A DNA stretch of 38,797 bases from Pseudomonadota bacterium (GCA_003353845.1 PIVT01000036.1:1-38797); one strand, 5' to 3'. Counted from the stretch's first letter, positions 25,827 to 35,025 are shown. Notes: a model not told the origin generated them from the sequence alone. A program made the numbers and translations.

Positions 25827-26630
25827 CTATTCCAGCAGCTCGCGGCGCAAAGCCGCCAAGGCCTCTTGGTCCCAACCCAGCTCTGCCCAAAGAAAGCCAT
25901 CAATGGAACCGTGCCGGCTGATCATCGCGTCCCGTGCCGCGTCGATGTTCTCCACCTCCACAAAGAAAAGAGGCTCAATATTGGACATGTCAATCTCTTC
26001 GGTCGACACATCTCTTTGTCGGGCTGCCCTTTGGCGAATCAGATCGAGTGCTTTTTCATTGGCCTGCTTTCGGAGTTGGTTCGAAAGCAAATAATCTTCT
26101 TGCACGAGATTCCATGGAACCCCCAGGGCCGACAACACAATGGCCGCTGCCAAACCCGCCCGATCCTTGCCGTGGGTACAGTGAAAAACCAAGGGCTGCA
26201 TGGCGGAAGCCGCCACAGCCTCCAGCAAGGAAGCGAAGTGATGAGACCAGTCGGAGATCAGGCTGCGATTTACATCGCGCAGGAAATCGGAAGGCACCTT
26301 GGAAAAATCACCATCGACCACTTGAGGCATGTGTTTTGAAATGAGATCACCCGAATCAATGGGCAGCGCCAACACACGGGCTCCGGCGGGCAATCGATCT
26401 GCGCCACGCAGCGTCACTTCGGATACGGAGCGAAAATCCACCGCCGTACGAATGCCGATGCTTTTGAGCAACTCGACATCCTCCGGACCCAATTTTGAGA
26501 GATCCCCCGAACGATAGATGCGTCCCCACTTCACCCGCCGGCCGCAGGCTGCTCGATAGCCACCCAAGTCTCGAAAATTGGGTTGCCCGGTCAAGGTAAT
26601 ATGCCGTTGGTTGGGTGATTCACTTGTCAC
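25827..26630 (-). CDS. Tyrosine-protein phosphatase (Y_phosphatase3-type)
   Basis: This is a 267-residue phosphatase with the active-site loop VFHCTHGKDRAG, matching C-x5-R with nucleophile Cys151 and Arg157, and the family's NFRDLGGY start segment (residues 18-25). No signal peptide is seen, so it is cytoplasmic. The family contains bacterial and fungal dual-specificity or tyrosine phosphatases, some of which use phosphoinositides. Substrates cannot be predicted. The start is GTG 26630, preceded by GGGAG at correct spacing. It converges with pcm (23 bases between the genes) and diverges from the TonB-dependent receptor. Confidence 0.95.
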   Translation of the reverse strand: MTSESPNQRHITLTGQPNFRDLGGYRAACGRRVKWGRIYRSGDLSKLGPEDVELLKSIGIRTAVDFRSVSEVTLRGADRLPAGARVLALPIDSGDLISKHMPQVVDGDFSKVPSDFLRDVNRSLISDWSHHFASLLEAVAASAMQPLVFHCTHGKDRAGLAAAIVLSALGVPWNLVQEDYLLSNQLRKQANEKALDLIRQRAARQRDVSTEEIDMSNIEPLFFVEVENIDAARDAMISRHGSIDGFLWAELGWDQEALAALRRELLE

Positions 26631-26892
26631 TTAACACTCCCGCCACTAACAAAAAGCTTCCCTTGAGAACCTCTGCGCCTTACCCGCTGCTCAGCGGCAA
26701 ATTGTCGCAAGCTCACGGTGATGGCAGCCAACCGTACTGATAAAGCGGCGAAAAACATAGTCTTCTACAAAAGCCAACCTTTCCCTCACACAGTTAACTC
26801 TTGAGATCTCTAAATTCATTTCGCATCGCAACCACCTTCTGATAGCCTGAAATGAATATCCGCAACACAAAAGCTGCAATCGAAAGGCACCC
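26631..26892. other. Divergent gap upstream of the TonB-dependent receptor
   Basis: This 262-base region separates the phosphatase (minus) from the receptor (plus). ATTCATTT at 26814-26821 and AAATGAAT at 26850-26857 form an 8-base inverted repeat with a 28-base spacer, just before the receptor start. I see no convincing Fur box or riboswitch, and no small gene with a ribosome-binding site. Confidence 0.4.
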
Positions 26893-29256
26893 ATGCCACC
26901 GCCGCCTGTCGGAAGCCCTCAAACAACGCCTGGGCAGAGGATCCCATCCACCCTGCTCCGCCCCACCTATCAACTATCGTTGATACTTTTGTCACTCCTC
27001 TTATTCGTTCCTACACAGACCGCTACGGCCAGCAATACCCCCTCAAACATGAATAATCATTCGCTGTTCAACTTGAGCCTCCAAGAACTGATGCAGCTCC
27101 CCGTCACGGTGCGCAAACGCAGTGAGTCACTCCAAGACTACCCGGGGTCCGTTACTTCGATCTCAGAAAACGAGATTTTCAACCTGAATGCGGATCGCTT
27201 CTCGGATCTATCACGGCATATTCCAAACAATGCCGTTGGCGGGATTCGCGGGATCTCCACCAGTAGTTTAAATATTGCAATCGAGCAACCCAATAGCTTC
27301 TTCCTGGATGGCGTGCATCTAAACCCCTCGGCCTCGAACATCGATCTCGTGGATCTCGAACGTGTGGAAATTGTAAGGGGACCCCAAGGAACCTATTTGG
27401 GAGACAATACCATGTCGGGTGCGATCCAGTACATCAGCCAAAAACCTGAAGCCGAGAATTCTTATTCCCTGCGTGGCCAACTGGGAGATAGCGATCTTGA
27501 ATCTGTAAAGGGTGTGATTAATCAGGTCTTGGCAGACAAGGTCTTCGCGCGCCTGTCGTTCAGTCAAAAGAAAGTTGACGGCTACTATAAGAACCTCTTC
27601 AACGGTTCCGACGCCAATAATACAGACGATTTATACGGCCGCTTTCAATTGCGTTTCGAACCCCGAGAGGACCTGAACATCAATCTGAGTCTCGATGGCC
27701 AGAAGACCGAGACGGACAGAATATTGGCCATGCTTCGAACTCCGCCCAACGCAGAGGCCGCCGCAGCCTTGGCTTTTTGGACACTGGGCACCGGGCTCAA
27801 CCCAGCCGATATTCCCACCTCCTCCTATCGCATTAACCAGGACCAGGTAGGTCATCAGGAAATGAAGACATGGGGCGCGAATGTGACCCTGGATTACCAA
27901 ATCGACCCAAGGCATTCCTTGACTTCCATCTCATCGCACCGCAAGGGTGACAACGATCTCGATTCCGATGATGAGGACATGTTGCCGCTCCCGCTGGCAA
28001 ATACACCCACCTGGAACAACGAGCGATCGTGGGCCCAAGAAGTCCGCGTCAATGCCGAGTACGACAAAACCAATTGGGTAGCCGGCTTATACTATCAACG
28101 AGAGCACCGTCGCTCACATAATGAAGTTCACGCTGACGACCTGACCTTGGAGCTAATCATTCCCTTAATCACGGGTGGAGCCCTGGCCCAACCCGAAGGC
28201 ATCGACGTGGATTATCGAACAGACTTCGAGCGTGAATCCTATGCCGTGTTTGGCAATCTCGATATCGAACTCGCGGATGCCTTCACCGGAACCCTCGGCT
28301 TGCGCTACACCTATGAAACGAGCAGCGTCGAGTATGACCAGGAGGGCGGATGTTGGACGGAGCCAGGCGACTTGATCGGAACTTGCTTTTACCCTCAAAT
28401 CGATACCGAAGATTCAAATCGTGACGATCATCTCTCCCCTTTTATCGCCTTGCGTTACCAACCCACGGAAAACCTCACCGCCTACATCAGTTTCAGCCAG
28501 GGTTATCGCAGCGGAGGCTATAACGCGAACCTGATTCAGCTGGGGGATGACGCGGCCGTCACCGTGATCGAAGGGCTTTCCTATCTTCCAAACACGGTAA
28601 CCGGGTTGCCCCTAGCCTTTGAACCCGAAGAGACCAAGAATTACGAAACAGGCGTGAAGATGTTCTTTCCAAGCCTGGACGTCTCTATGGACGCAAGCCT
28701 GTTTTACACCACCTACGATGATCTTGTTGTAAGCGAGGTCGTTGGTAGTGCCTTCGATGCCAACTCTGGAAAAGCGCAAATCAGAGGCGTCGAGTGGAGC
28801 GCGGACTGGCGACCCATCGAAAGCTTGAACCTGAAGAGTCGAGTCGGCTACCTCGACGCCAAGTACACCCGCTTCAAAACGGTCGCGGGAGAAGATTTCA
28901 GCGGAAATCGCCTGACCCAAAGCCCGGAGTGGAATGTAAGTTTTCAGATGGATTACCGATGTGAATTGGGCCGAGGGCTCATCGGCGTCGCCCATGGCAA
29001 CTACAGTTACGTCGATGATTATTTTACAAGCGCAAACAACGACTCGGCGTTGCACAAATCCCCCGAGACCTGGCGTATCGACGGCAAGCTCGGCGTGGAA
29101 TCAAAGGATGAGAAGTGGGGCGTCTACCTCTGGGGCAAGAATATTACCGATGAATCCAAAGAAGAAAATGTGGGTGTGCAATCAATCTTTGGCCTGGCAC
29201 GAACTCAGCTAACCGTCCCCCGGAGCTATGGGATCGAACTCCTAGGGCGCTTTTAA
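26893..29256 (+). CDS. TonB-dependent outer-membrane receptor
   Basis: This is a 787-residue receptor with an N-terminal signal region (hydrophobic stretch about 28-46), a plug domain (QELMQLPVTVRKRSESLQDYPGSVTSIS, IRGISTSS, FFLDGVHL, LERVEIVRGPQGTYLGDNTMSGAIQYIS) and a C-terminal beta barrel ending in GIELLGRF with a terminal Phe. It should import a substrate such as an iron complex, cobalamin or a carbohydrate using the TonB-ExbBD system; no partner gene or Fur box is visible, so the substrate is unknown. The plug motifs resemble the large family of TonB receptors of unknown ligand in environmental bacteria. ATG 26893 has AAAGG nearby. The RND exporter follows 87 bases downstream. Confidence 0.96.
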   Translation: MPPPPVGSPQTTPGQRIPSTLLRPTYQLSLILLSLLLFVPTQTATASNTPSNMNNHSLFNLSLQELMQLPVTVRKRSESLQDYPGSVTSISENEIFNLNADRFSDLSRHIPNNAVGGIRGISTSSLNIAIEQPNSFFLDGVHLNPSASNIDLVDLERVEIVRGPQGTYLGDNTMSGAIQYISQKPEAENSYSLRGQLGDSDLESVKGVINQVLADKVFARLSFSQKKVDGYYKNLFNGSDANNTDDLYGRFQLRFEPREDLNINLSLDGQKTETDRILAMLRTPPNAEAAAALAFWTLGTGLNPADIPTSSYRINQDQVGHQEMKTWGANVTLDYQIDPRHSLTSISSHRKGDNDLDSDDEDMLPLPLANTPTWNNERSWAQEVRVNAEYDKTNWVAGLYYQREHRRSHNEVHADDLTLELIIPLITGGALAQPEGIDVDYRTDFERESYAVFGNLDIELADAFTGTLGLRYTYETSSVEYDQEGGCWTEPGDLIGTCFYPQIDTEDSNRDDHLSPFIALRYQPTENLTAYISFSQGYRSGGYNANLIQLGDDAAVTVIEGLSYLPNTVTGLPLAFEPEETKNYETGVKMFFPSLDVSMDASLFYTTYDDLVVSEVVGSAFDANSGKAQIRGVEWSADWRPIESLNLKSRVGYLDAKYTRFKTVAGEDFSGNRLTQSPEWNVSFQMDYRCELGRGLIGVAHGNYSYVDDYFTSANNDSALHKSPETWRIDGKLGVESKDEKWGVYLWGKNITDESKEENVGVQSIFGLARTQLTVPRSYGIELLGRF

Positions 29257-29343
29257 TTTTCCAAGCGAGACATTCCCTTTTCTACACTTTCTTGTGCTTC
29301 CTTCCGTTTCGTTTTGTTTAAAACCCTCTAAACTCCCGCTCCT

Positions 29344-31764
29344 ATGAAAACTGACTTGCGCGACAAATTTGAAAAATCCTGTAAACGCTGGGGCTACTGG
29401 GCCTTTGACAACCACTGGAAAATCATTGTAGGCACCCTTGTTTGCACGCTACTTCTGGGACTCGGGGCCACTCAACTACACGTCAATGTCTCCGCCGAGA
29501 GTTTTCTCGCCGAGGACGATCCTGAGCGCAAGGTGTACGACGCCTACCGGCGCGAGTTCAAAAGTGATGAAGGGCTCTTACTGCTGCTTCATTCCGAAGA
29601 CATTTTCTCACTTCCTTTTCTCGAAAAAATGCGTGCTCTGCACAACGAACTCGAAGAAAACACCCCCCACGCCGAGGATATCACGAGCCTGATCAATGCC
29701 CGCGTCACCTACAGCCGCGGCGACAAGCTGATTGTCGAAGACCTGCTCGAAGACTGGCCTGAAACCGAAGACGATCTCGATAAAATTCGAGATCGAGCCA
29801 TGAGCAACCCGATTTATCGCAACACCTACCTCTCTGAGGACGGCACCTACACGGCCATTCGAATCATGGTCGCCCCCGGCCGTTCACTCACAGGTGATGA
29901 CGAGGCTCTGCTGGCTGAGTTCGACGCCGAAATCGCGGAGGACGAGCCCGGCCCGGAAGCGACTCCCTTTCGCATTCTCAATAATGAAGAAACCATCGAG
30001 CTCGTTCATTTCCTCGATGAAGCCGTTCAGCGTTATGAAGGCGACGACTTCCCCATTTGGGTCTCTGGAGGTCCGCCCACCGGTCATTCGATCTTCTCGA
30101 ACTCCCGACATGATTTCATCTATTTCTCAGGCTACGCCATCGCCGTCATCGCGTTCTTCTTATTCCTCATTTTTAAGCGTGCCTCGGGGATTCTCATCCC
30201 CTTGACTACCGTCGTCCTTCCGCTGATATGCACAGTCGGTGCCATGGGCTACTTCGGGGTCTCCATCACTCCTGTAACACAGATTTTACCGCCCTTCCTT
30301 TTGGTGGTGGGTGTCGGCGACGCCGTTCACATCATGTCCGTTTTTTACCAGCGATACGATCAGGGCGAGAGTAAACGTGATGCGCTGGCTTACGCCTTGG
30401 GCCATTCGGGATTGGCCGTACTGATGACCAGCTTCACCACAGCAGGCAGTTTACTTTCGTTTCTGTCTGCAGATCTCATCCCCATCAAGGAATTTGGCAT
30501 CGCTTCCCCGCTGGGTGTCCTTTTTGCCCTGGCCTTCAGCCTCATCCTTCTTCCGGCACTCATTGCTGTTTTTCCCACCAAGAGAAAAATCCCCAGAGAG
30601 GAAGACCCGGAACACGATGGTCTCAATCAAGTGCTGGTCGCCATGGGGGACTACTCCACCAAGCGTCCCTACGTAGTGATCGGAATCTGGGGAATCTTGC
30701 TGCTCTTTGCCTTTACCAACATCGCCGATCTGAGACTGTCCCATGATCCCATCCGTTGGCTTGGAAAAGACGACCCTGTACGTATCGCCACCGAACTCAG
30801 TGATGAAGTTTTTCATGCTTCGTTAAACATGGAAGTCATCATCGATAGCGGTAAAGAAAACGGCCTGTACAACCCCTCGGTGATCAAAAAAATTGAAACC
30901 ATGGGCCTGTACGCCGAAGAACTGAGCGTGAGCAATGTCACCGCGGGGAAAGCGATCTCCATCGCCGATATCATCAAAGAAACCCACCAAGCCCTGAACG
31001 AAAACAAGCCGGGGTTTTACAAGGTCCCAGATCGACGAGAGGTCATTGCCCAGGAACTTCTGCTCTTTGAAAATTCCGGCTCCGACGACCTTGAAGATTT
31101 CACTGAATCCAGCTTCCAGAAGGCGCGACTCACGCTGCTCGTCCCCTTCGAAGACAGCTATAACTACGAGAAATACAAAACAGCCATTGAGGAGAAGTTT
31201 CACGAACTCATTGATGGAGAGTTCGATTTTTACATCACCGGGAACCTGCCCCTTGCGGTACGAACCTTTCAGGCCATGTTCACCAGCATCGTGAAGTCCT
31301 ACAGCATTGCCTTCTTGTTGATTGTGCCCATGATGATTTTTCTCATCGGTGATTTAAGGATGGGCCTGCTCTCCATGGTGCCGAACTTGGCACCCATCCT
31401 TCTCTCCCTGGGGATGATGCAACTGTTCCACCTGCCACTGGACATGCTGATGATTCTCGTCGGGAGCCTGGCCATCGGCATCGCCGTGGATAACACCATT
31501 CATTTCATGCACAATTTCCGCAGGTATTACAGGCAAAGCCAGAACGTCGAACTGGCCGTTCACAACACACTGATCACGGCCGGGCGCGCCCTGTTCATTA
31601 CTTCCATCGTGCTGGCTTCAGGTTTCTTTCTTTACATGGGTGCGTCTATGGAGAGCATCAAGAACTTTGGATTCATCACGGGCGTGACGGTAATCCTCGC
31701 CTTCCTGGCCGACGTTACACTTTCTCCTGCGCTGGTTTGCATTGCCATGCGAGGGCGTCGCTAG
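29344..31764 (+). CDS. RND-superfamily exporter (MMPL/patched-like)
   Basis: This is an 806-residue inner-membrane protein with the RND layout of one N-terminal helix, a periplasmic loop, then a bundle of helices, repeated twice. The first helix is near residues 27-46, and the second bundle starts near MFTSIVKSYSIAFLLIV. Helices carry GVGDAVHIM and GIAVDNTIHFMHNF, the acidic TM4/TM10-type positions used for proton coupling in this family (COG1033). Unlike AcrB, it is short and has no adjacent membrane-fusion protein, so it may export lipids or hydrophobic molecules like MmpL or hopanoid transporters. It is on the same strand as the TonB receptor. The substrate is unknown. Confidence 0.93.
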   Translation: MKTDLRDKFEKSCKRWGYWAFDNHWKIIVGTLVCTLLLGLGATQLHVNVSAESFLAEDDPERKVYDAYRREFKSDEGLLLLLHSEDIFSLPFLEKMRALHNELEENTPHAEDITSLINARVTYSRGDKLIVEDLLEDWPETEDDLDKIRDRAMSNPIYRNTYLSEDGTYTAIRIMVAPGRSLTGDDEALLAEFDAEIAEDEPGPEATPFRILNNEETIELVHFLDEAVQRYEGDDFPIWVSGGPPTGHSIFSNSRHDFIYFSGYAIAVIAFFLFLIFKRASGILIPLTTVVLPLICTVGAMGYFGVSITPVTQILPPFLLVVGVGDAVHIMSVFYQRYDQGESKRDALAYALGHSGLAVLMTSFTTAGSLLSFLSADLIPIKEFGIASPLGVLFALAFSLILLPALIAVFPTKRKIPREEDPEHDGLNQVLVAMGDYSTKRPYVVIGIWGILLLFAFTNIADLRLSHDPIRWLGKDDPVRIATELSDEVFHASLNMEVIIDSGKENGLYNPSVIKKIETMGLYAEELSVSNVTAGKAISIADIIKETHQALNENKPGFYKVPDRREVIAQELLLFENSGSDDLEDFTESSFQKARLTLLVPFEDSYNYEKYKTAIEEKFHELIDGEFDFYITGNLPLAVRTFQAMFTSIVKSYSIAFLLIVPMMIFLIGDLRMGLLSMVPNLAPILLSLGMMQLFHLPLDMLMILVGSLAIGIAVDNTIHFMHNFRRYYRQSQNVELAVHNTLITAGRALFITSIVLASGFFLYMGASMESIKNFGFITGVTVILAFLADVTLSPALVCIAMRGRR

Positions 31765-31776
31765 AAAATTCAACCC

Positions 31777-31854
31777 CTAAACATACTCCGGGTCGAACAT
31801 CGCCTCACGCACGGCTGCGGCCAGGTCCTCAGGGCAAGGTGCAATTTGTCTCAC
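31777..31854 (-). other. Short orphan reading-frame remnant downstream of the thiamine-binding-type gene
   Basis: After the stop of the gene at 31891-32193 the same frame continues to a 25-codon stretch (from GTG 31854) that ends APCPEDLAAAVREAMFDPEYV-stop. The composition looks like real coding sequence, resembling an enzyme C-terminus ending in a P-x-Y motif, but there is no start region or body. It may be a gene fragment left by deletion. This is uncertain. Confidence 0.25.
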
Positions 31855-31890
31855 GCTGTTAGAAAACAACGTTAACGATGATTCCGATTT

Positions 31891-32193
31891 TTACTTCCCG
31901 CGCTTCTGTGCCACGCTATCGATCTTGTCTTGCATGGACTGATCGCGATCGGTTCGCGTACCGAGCTTGATGGTGCAGGTGACACGGGGGGCGCCCATGC
32001 CATGGATGTCTTCCAGAGCCGCTTTCAGCGCCGCAAAGACCTCATCGTATTCCCCCGACACATTGGTGCCATAGGCGTGGGTCTGTGCTTCGAGTCCCGC
32101 AGCGGCGAAAGCATCCACGGCCTTGGCCACGTAGGGAGAGAGAGAAACACCGACACCAATGGGAACTATGCAGAAATCTGCAATCACTTTCAT
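31891..32193 (-). CDS. MTH1187-type thiamine-binding protein (DUF77)
   Basis: This is a 100-residue cytoplasmic protein of the MTH1187/YkoF-like family, with FCIVPIGVGVSLSPYVAKAVDAF, then the AYGTNVSGEYDEVFAALK region and a final TIKLGTRTDR strand. Family members fold as small ferredoxin-like proteins that assemble as tetramers and bind thiamine or related molecules. The physiological role is poorly defined. ATG 32193 is preceded by GGAGGAG at optimal spacing. It is downstream of the RegA gene by about 90 bases on the same strand, with no terminator seen between them. A functional link to the two-component system is not evident. Confidence 0.92.
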   Translation of the reverse strand: MKVIADFCIVPIGVGVSLSPYVAKAVDAFAAAGLEAQTHAYGTNVSGEYDEVFAALKAALEDIHGMGAPRVTCTIKLGTRTDRDQSMQDKIDSVAQKRGK

Positions 32194-32286
32194 GACACTC
32201 CTCCAGATGGGAACAGGCAGCCTACCGCGATTGAAGTGCGGAAAGCAGATCCCGGGACAACGATGAAGACACTGTAAAAAAAGAGA

Positions 32287-32850
32287 TTAGCGGTGGGGAG
32301 GATACGTCGACAGCTTGCGCTGCAGGGTTCGCCGGTGAATCCCCAACACACGTGCAGCTTTTGAAACGTTCCCATCACAATCCGTCAAAACACGTTGGAT
32401 GTGCTCCCACTCGACGCGGTCGAGGCTGGGAACAGAACCCTGCTCTTCTTGATCCCCTTCATTGGGATTCTCTTCGAGGCCCATGGCCACAAGAATCTGA
32501 TCTGCATCGGCGGGCTTGGTGAGGTAATCCTTCGCGCCAACATTCACGGCTTCCAAGGCCGTGGCGATACTGCCGTAGCCAGTGAGCACCACGGCCACGA
32601 GATCCGGGAAGCGTTTGCATAATTCTTCGATGACTTCGATGCCCGAACGACCCGGCATGCGAAGGTCCACCACTGCGAAGTCCGGCGTGAATCGAGTGAC
32701 TATCACCAGCGCGTGGTCATAACTATCCGCTACCTCGACTTCGTAACCACGCTTTTCGAAAGCCTTGGACAATCGAGTACGGTAAAGCTCGTCATCATCT
32801 ACTACGAGGATGCGGGTCGGTGCTTCCTCATCACTAGATAATTTCTGCAT
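32287..32850 (-). CDS. regA: RegA/PrrA-type response regulator
   Basis: This is a 187-residue regulator with an N-terminal receiver (VVDDDELYR, phospho-acceptor Asp62 in VDLRMP, Thr90 and Lys112) and a C-terminal Fis-type helix-turn-helix (NVSKAARVLGIHRRTLQRKL, residues 161-180). This short receiver-Fis layout with an HRRTLQRKL recognition helix is characteristic of RegA/PrrA/ActR, global redox-responsive regulators. Its start overlaps the end of the sensor gene at 32834 by 17 bases, so the pair is co-translated. Targets in this organism are unknown. Confidence 0.93.
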   Translation of the reverse strand: MQKLSSDEEAPTRILVVDDDELYRTRLSKAFEKRGYEVEVADSYDHALVIVTRFTPDFAVVDLRMPGRSGIEVIEELCKRFPDLVAVVLTGYGSIATALEAVNVGAKDYLTKPADADQILVAMGLEENPNEGDQEEQGSVPSLDRVEWEHIQRVLTDCDGNVSKAARVLGIHRRTLQRKLSTYPPHR

Positions 32851-34093
32851 GTATCTGCTCCTCTACGGCTTCCAGCCGAGGAATTTCCAGGATTGCTGTC
32901 GTCCCAACGTCGGGCTCAGATTTAAGCTCGAGGCTTCCCCCCATTCGCTCTGCGAATAGGCGGACAGTATAGAGCCCTAATCCCGTTCCTTCACCCGGTG
33001 GTTTCGTTGTAAAAAATGGGTCCCCTACACGAGCCAGCACCTCGGGGGGCATTCCCTTCCCCCAATCACTCACCGTAAACCGGATAAATCCATCACTGGC
33101 TTCAATCTTTAGCGTAACCCGTCCCATGCTGCTCGAAGCATAAAAAGCGTTCTTAATCAACGGGATCAGAGCTTGCACGAGATCCTGGCGACAGGCCACT
33201 ATTTCAGTCAAACCCGGTGGATACTGCAATTCCAAGCTCGCCTTGAGCTTTCCGAGTCGTTCGCGCAGCGTTTCACCCAAGCTCACGAGGCTGACCTGCT
33301 CCTTGTGCATGCCCTTCATATGTTCTCGTGACACGCTCATCCTGTCCAGGATGTCCCGACAACGATCCACCTGGGAACGAATCAACTGCACATCTTCCAA
33401 TAACTCAGTGGGATCTTCACCATTTCGCAAGGAGAATTCGATCTCCTTGGATGCGATGGCAATGGTGCCCAGGGGTGTTCCCAACTCGTGCGCGGCTCCG
33501 GCGGCCAAGGTCGTCAAAGAGGCGAGTCGCTCGTTGCGCAAGGCCGCCGTCTTGACCTGAAAGAGTTGCTCGTCTCTCGCCTTCAAGCCCCGGACCATAC
33601 TGATAATGAAAAAAGCAACGACCACGCTGACCAAGCCCACAGCAAACCAGGAACCCAGCCACACGAGTTGGAGGCCCCCGACCTGATCCGGTACTTGCAG
33701 CGCCTCGTGCCAGGGAAACAGAAAGCCGAAACAAACGGCCGACAACAACACCATGCACCACACCCAACGCGCGTCCAAGCTCACCGCGGCCACGGCTACG
33801 TGCACCACGTATAGCAGACAAAAGGGATTTGCCGGCCCACCGCTGAGGTTGAGCAGGATGGTGATCAGGAAGGTATCCATCAGGAGAAGGAAGGGGAAAA
33901 CGCCCTTGGATTGCTCTCGTACCCAGCGATCATTCAACGCAAAAACCAGGTTGGTTGCCGCGGTAAAAGCAATCACACTCACCAGCGCTACATAGGGCAA
34001 TTGGATGTTGAATACGGCGTAGGCCAGCCAGGTGGTTAAGGCTTGGCCTGCAACGGCGACCCAACGAAATTGGATGAAGGAATGAAGCGCCAT
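32834..34093 (-). CDS. regB: RegB/PrrB-type redox sensor histidine kinase
   Basis: This is a 419-residue membrane kinase (from ATG 34093). Six hydrophobic helices fill the N-terminal half, including LNLSGGPANPF with the GG-x2-NPF ubiquinone-binding motif of RegB (residues 85-91). The H-box is GAAHELGTPLGTIA with His202, and the cysteine in DRCRDIL (Cys245) sits about 40 residues after it, as the redox-active Cys265 does in Rhodobacter RegB. HATPase motifs (NAFYASSS, DWGKGMPP, TTKPPGEGTGLGL) follow. The gene overlaps regA. The frame is open 29 codons upstream of ATG 34093 with a good ribosome-binding site but no usual start codon, so the true start may be AUC 34180. Confidence 0.93.
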   Translation of the reverse strand: MALHSFIQFRWVAVAGQALTTWLAYAVFNIQLPYVALVSVIAFTAATNLVFALNDRWVREQSKGVFPFLLLMDTFLITILLNLSGGPANPFCLLYVVHVAVAAVSLDARWVWCMVLLSAVCFGFLFPWHEALQVPDQVGGLQLVWLGSWFAVGLVSVVVAFFIISMVRGLKARDEQLFQVKTAALRNERLASLTTLAAGAAHELGTPLGTIAIASKEIEFSLRNGEDPTELLEDVQLIRSQVDRCRDILDRMSVSREHMKGMHKEQVSLVSLGETLRERLGKLKASLELQYPPGLTEIVACRQDLVQALIPLIKNAFYASSSMGRVTLKIEASDGFIRFTVSDWGKGMPPEVLARVGDPFFTTKPPGEGTGLGLYTVRLFAERMGGSLELKSEPDVGTTAILEIPRLEAVEEQIHAEII

Positions 34094-34187
34094 GGCGCGA
34101 ACGGGAGCTCTGGCACTTACCCCGTCGTCGAGCTGGTCAAAGGAAACCGTGAGCGGAGAGGACTCTTCACCGAGTGCGATGCCAATT

Positions 34188-34193
34188 CTCCTT
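34188..34193 (-). promoter_or_regulatory. Ribosome-binding site that points to an upstream regB start
   Basis: On the minus strand AAGGAG (34193-34188) is followed after seven bases by ATC (34180-34178) in the regB frame. The frame is closed by TGA just 5' of it. There is no comparable site before ATG 34093, so initiation may use AUC, or AUU at 34186-34184. Confidence 0.4.
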
Positions 34194-34261
34194 CACGTCC
34201 ACGACAAGCTCAAACCCTGATAATAAAAGTCAAAAAGACAGGGTCGTTCTAGCGCAACTCG

Positions 34262-34293
34262 CTGGAGATGGAAATGTCTGGAGGTGGAAATGT
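34262..34293. repeat. 16-base tandem repeat, two copies
   Basis: Two adjacent 16-base units, CTGGAGATGGAAATGT and CTGGAGGTGGAAATGT, differ at one base. They lie in the gap between the RegB gene and the small-protein gene at 34390, where no gene is supported. Confidence 0.6.
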
Positions 34294-34389
34294 CTTGAGT
34301 TTGCGAAGCCTTGGAGGCTCGCACTTCATTTCAAAGAAGACTGCTGACCTCTTTCACAATGAGAAGCAGATCGAAGATTTGCCCCCGAA

Positions 34390-34833
34390 TCAAGCCTCGG
34401 CGGCCATGGCTAAGTCTACGCTCACTTCCTCGGCGACAGGCTCTTCTTCCTTGTGGCCGATCACGCGGCGCGGGCGGCGCTTGGGACCTGATTGGGGTGC
34501 CATGGCAGACTTGGCTTTCTCAGATGCCTCTGCTTTGGCCACTTCGAGGCGTTTTGTGCCCTCTTCCAGGTGCTCCTCGATGGACTCGGTCCAGTGGTGC
34601 TTCTTCTTGCGTTTGAACAAGGCGCTGATCACCATTTTCAGGGTTCGGGGATTGAGAATGAGCCGGGTCATTCCAGCGATATCGTCCTCAGAAACTCGGA
34701 TGGTGAAATCCCAATTCACTGGGTCTCGGATCACGCCAACCACGACGCACTCGTCGCCTTCGCGCACGATTTCGTACTCACGAAAATCCATTACCAGTTC
34801 TTTTCGTCCGAGTCCTTTAGAACGTAATCGCAT
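34390..34833 (-). CDS. Small conserved protein of unknown family, paralogue B
   Basis: This is a 147-residue soluble protein homologous to the 137-residue protein at 1750-2163. The shared N-terminal core (MRLRSKGLGRKEL, MDFREYE, REGDE, IRDPV, WDF, EDDI) is followed by a lower-conservation, charged C-terminal tail with a lysine/arginine-rich stretch. AAAGGAG precedes ATG 34833 at good spacing, which supports the same start in both copies. It is divergent from two phytoene-dehydrogenase-like FAD enzymes, whereas its paralogue is co-directional with a third such enzyme. The family is not recognised. A candidate minus-strand promoter (TTAAAA and GATAGT, 34905-34876) is weak. Function is inferred only from the repeated association with FAD oxidoreductases. 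Confidence 0.85.
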   Translation of the reverse strand: MRLRSKGLGRKELVMDFREYEIVREGDECVVVGVIRDPVNWDFTIRVSEDDIAGMTRLILNPRTLKMVISALFKRKKKHHWTESIEEHLEEGTKRLEVAKAEASEKAKSAMAPQSGPKRRPRRVIGHKEEEPVAEEVSVDLAMAAEA

Positions 34834-35025
34834 ATAATTCTCCTTTGAAAACAGTGCCTTACACAGCCTTGAGTCACTATCCTTGCCTGGTACTTTCCCT
34901 TTTAACTAGCCTGAATCAGCGAATATCCATGTGAGGAGCACCAGTGATCGATTCCTTTCCCTTGAATCGACCTCAATATCTTTTTAGCTCGTTGAAGTAG
35001 CGCTGTCTATGGGTCTGAGCTAAAA

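Noticed and set aside
26691-26894. Minus-strand frame of 67 codons in the gap before the TonB receptor
   Set aside because: There is no ribosome-binding site or recognisable protein pattern, and it overlaps the start of the receptor gene.
34268-34837. Plus-strand frame of 189 codons over the small protein at 34390
   Set aside because: The minus-strand product has a clear paralogue at 1750-2163 and a good ribosome-binding site, so the plus-strand frame is a shadow.
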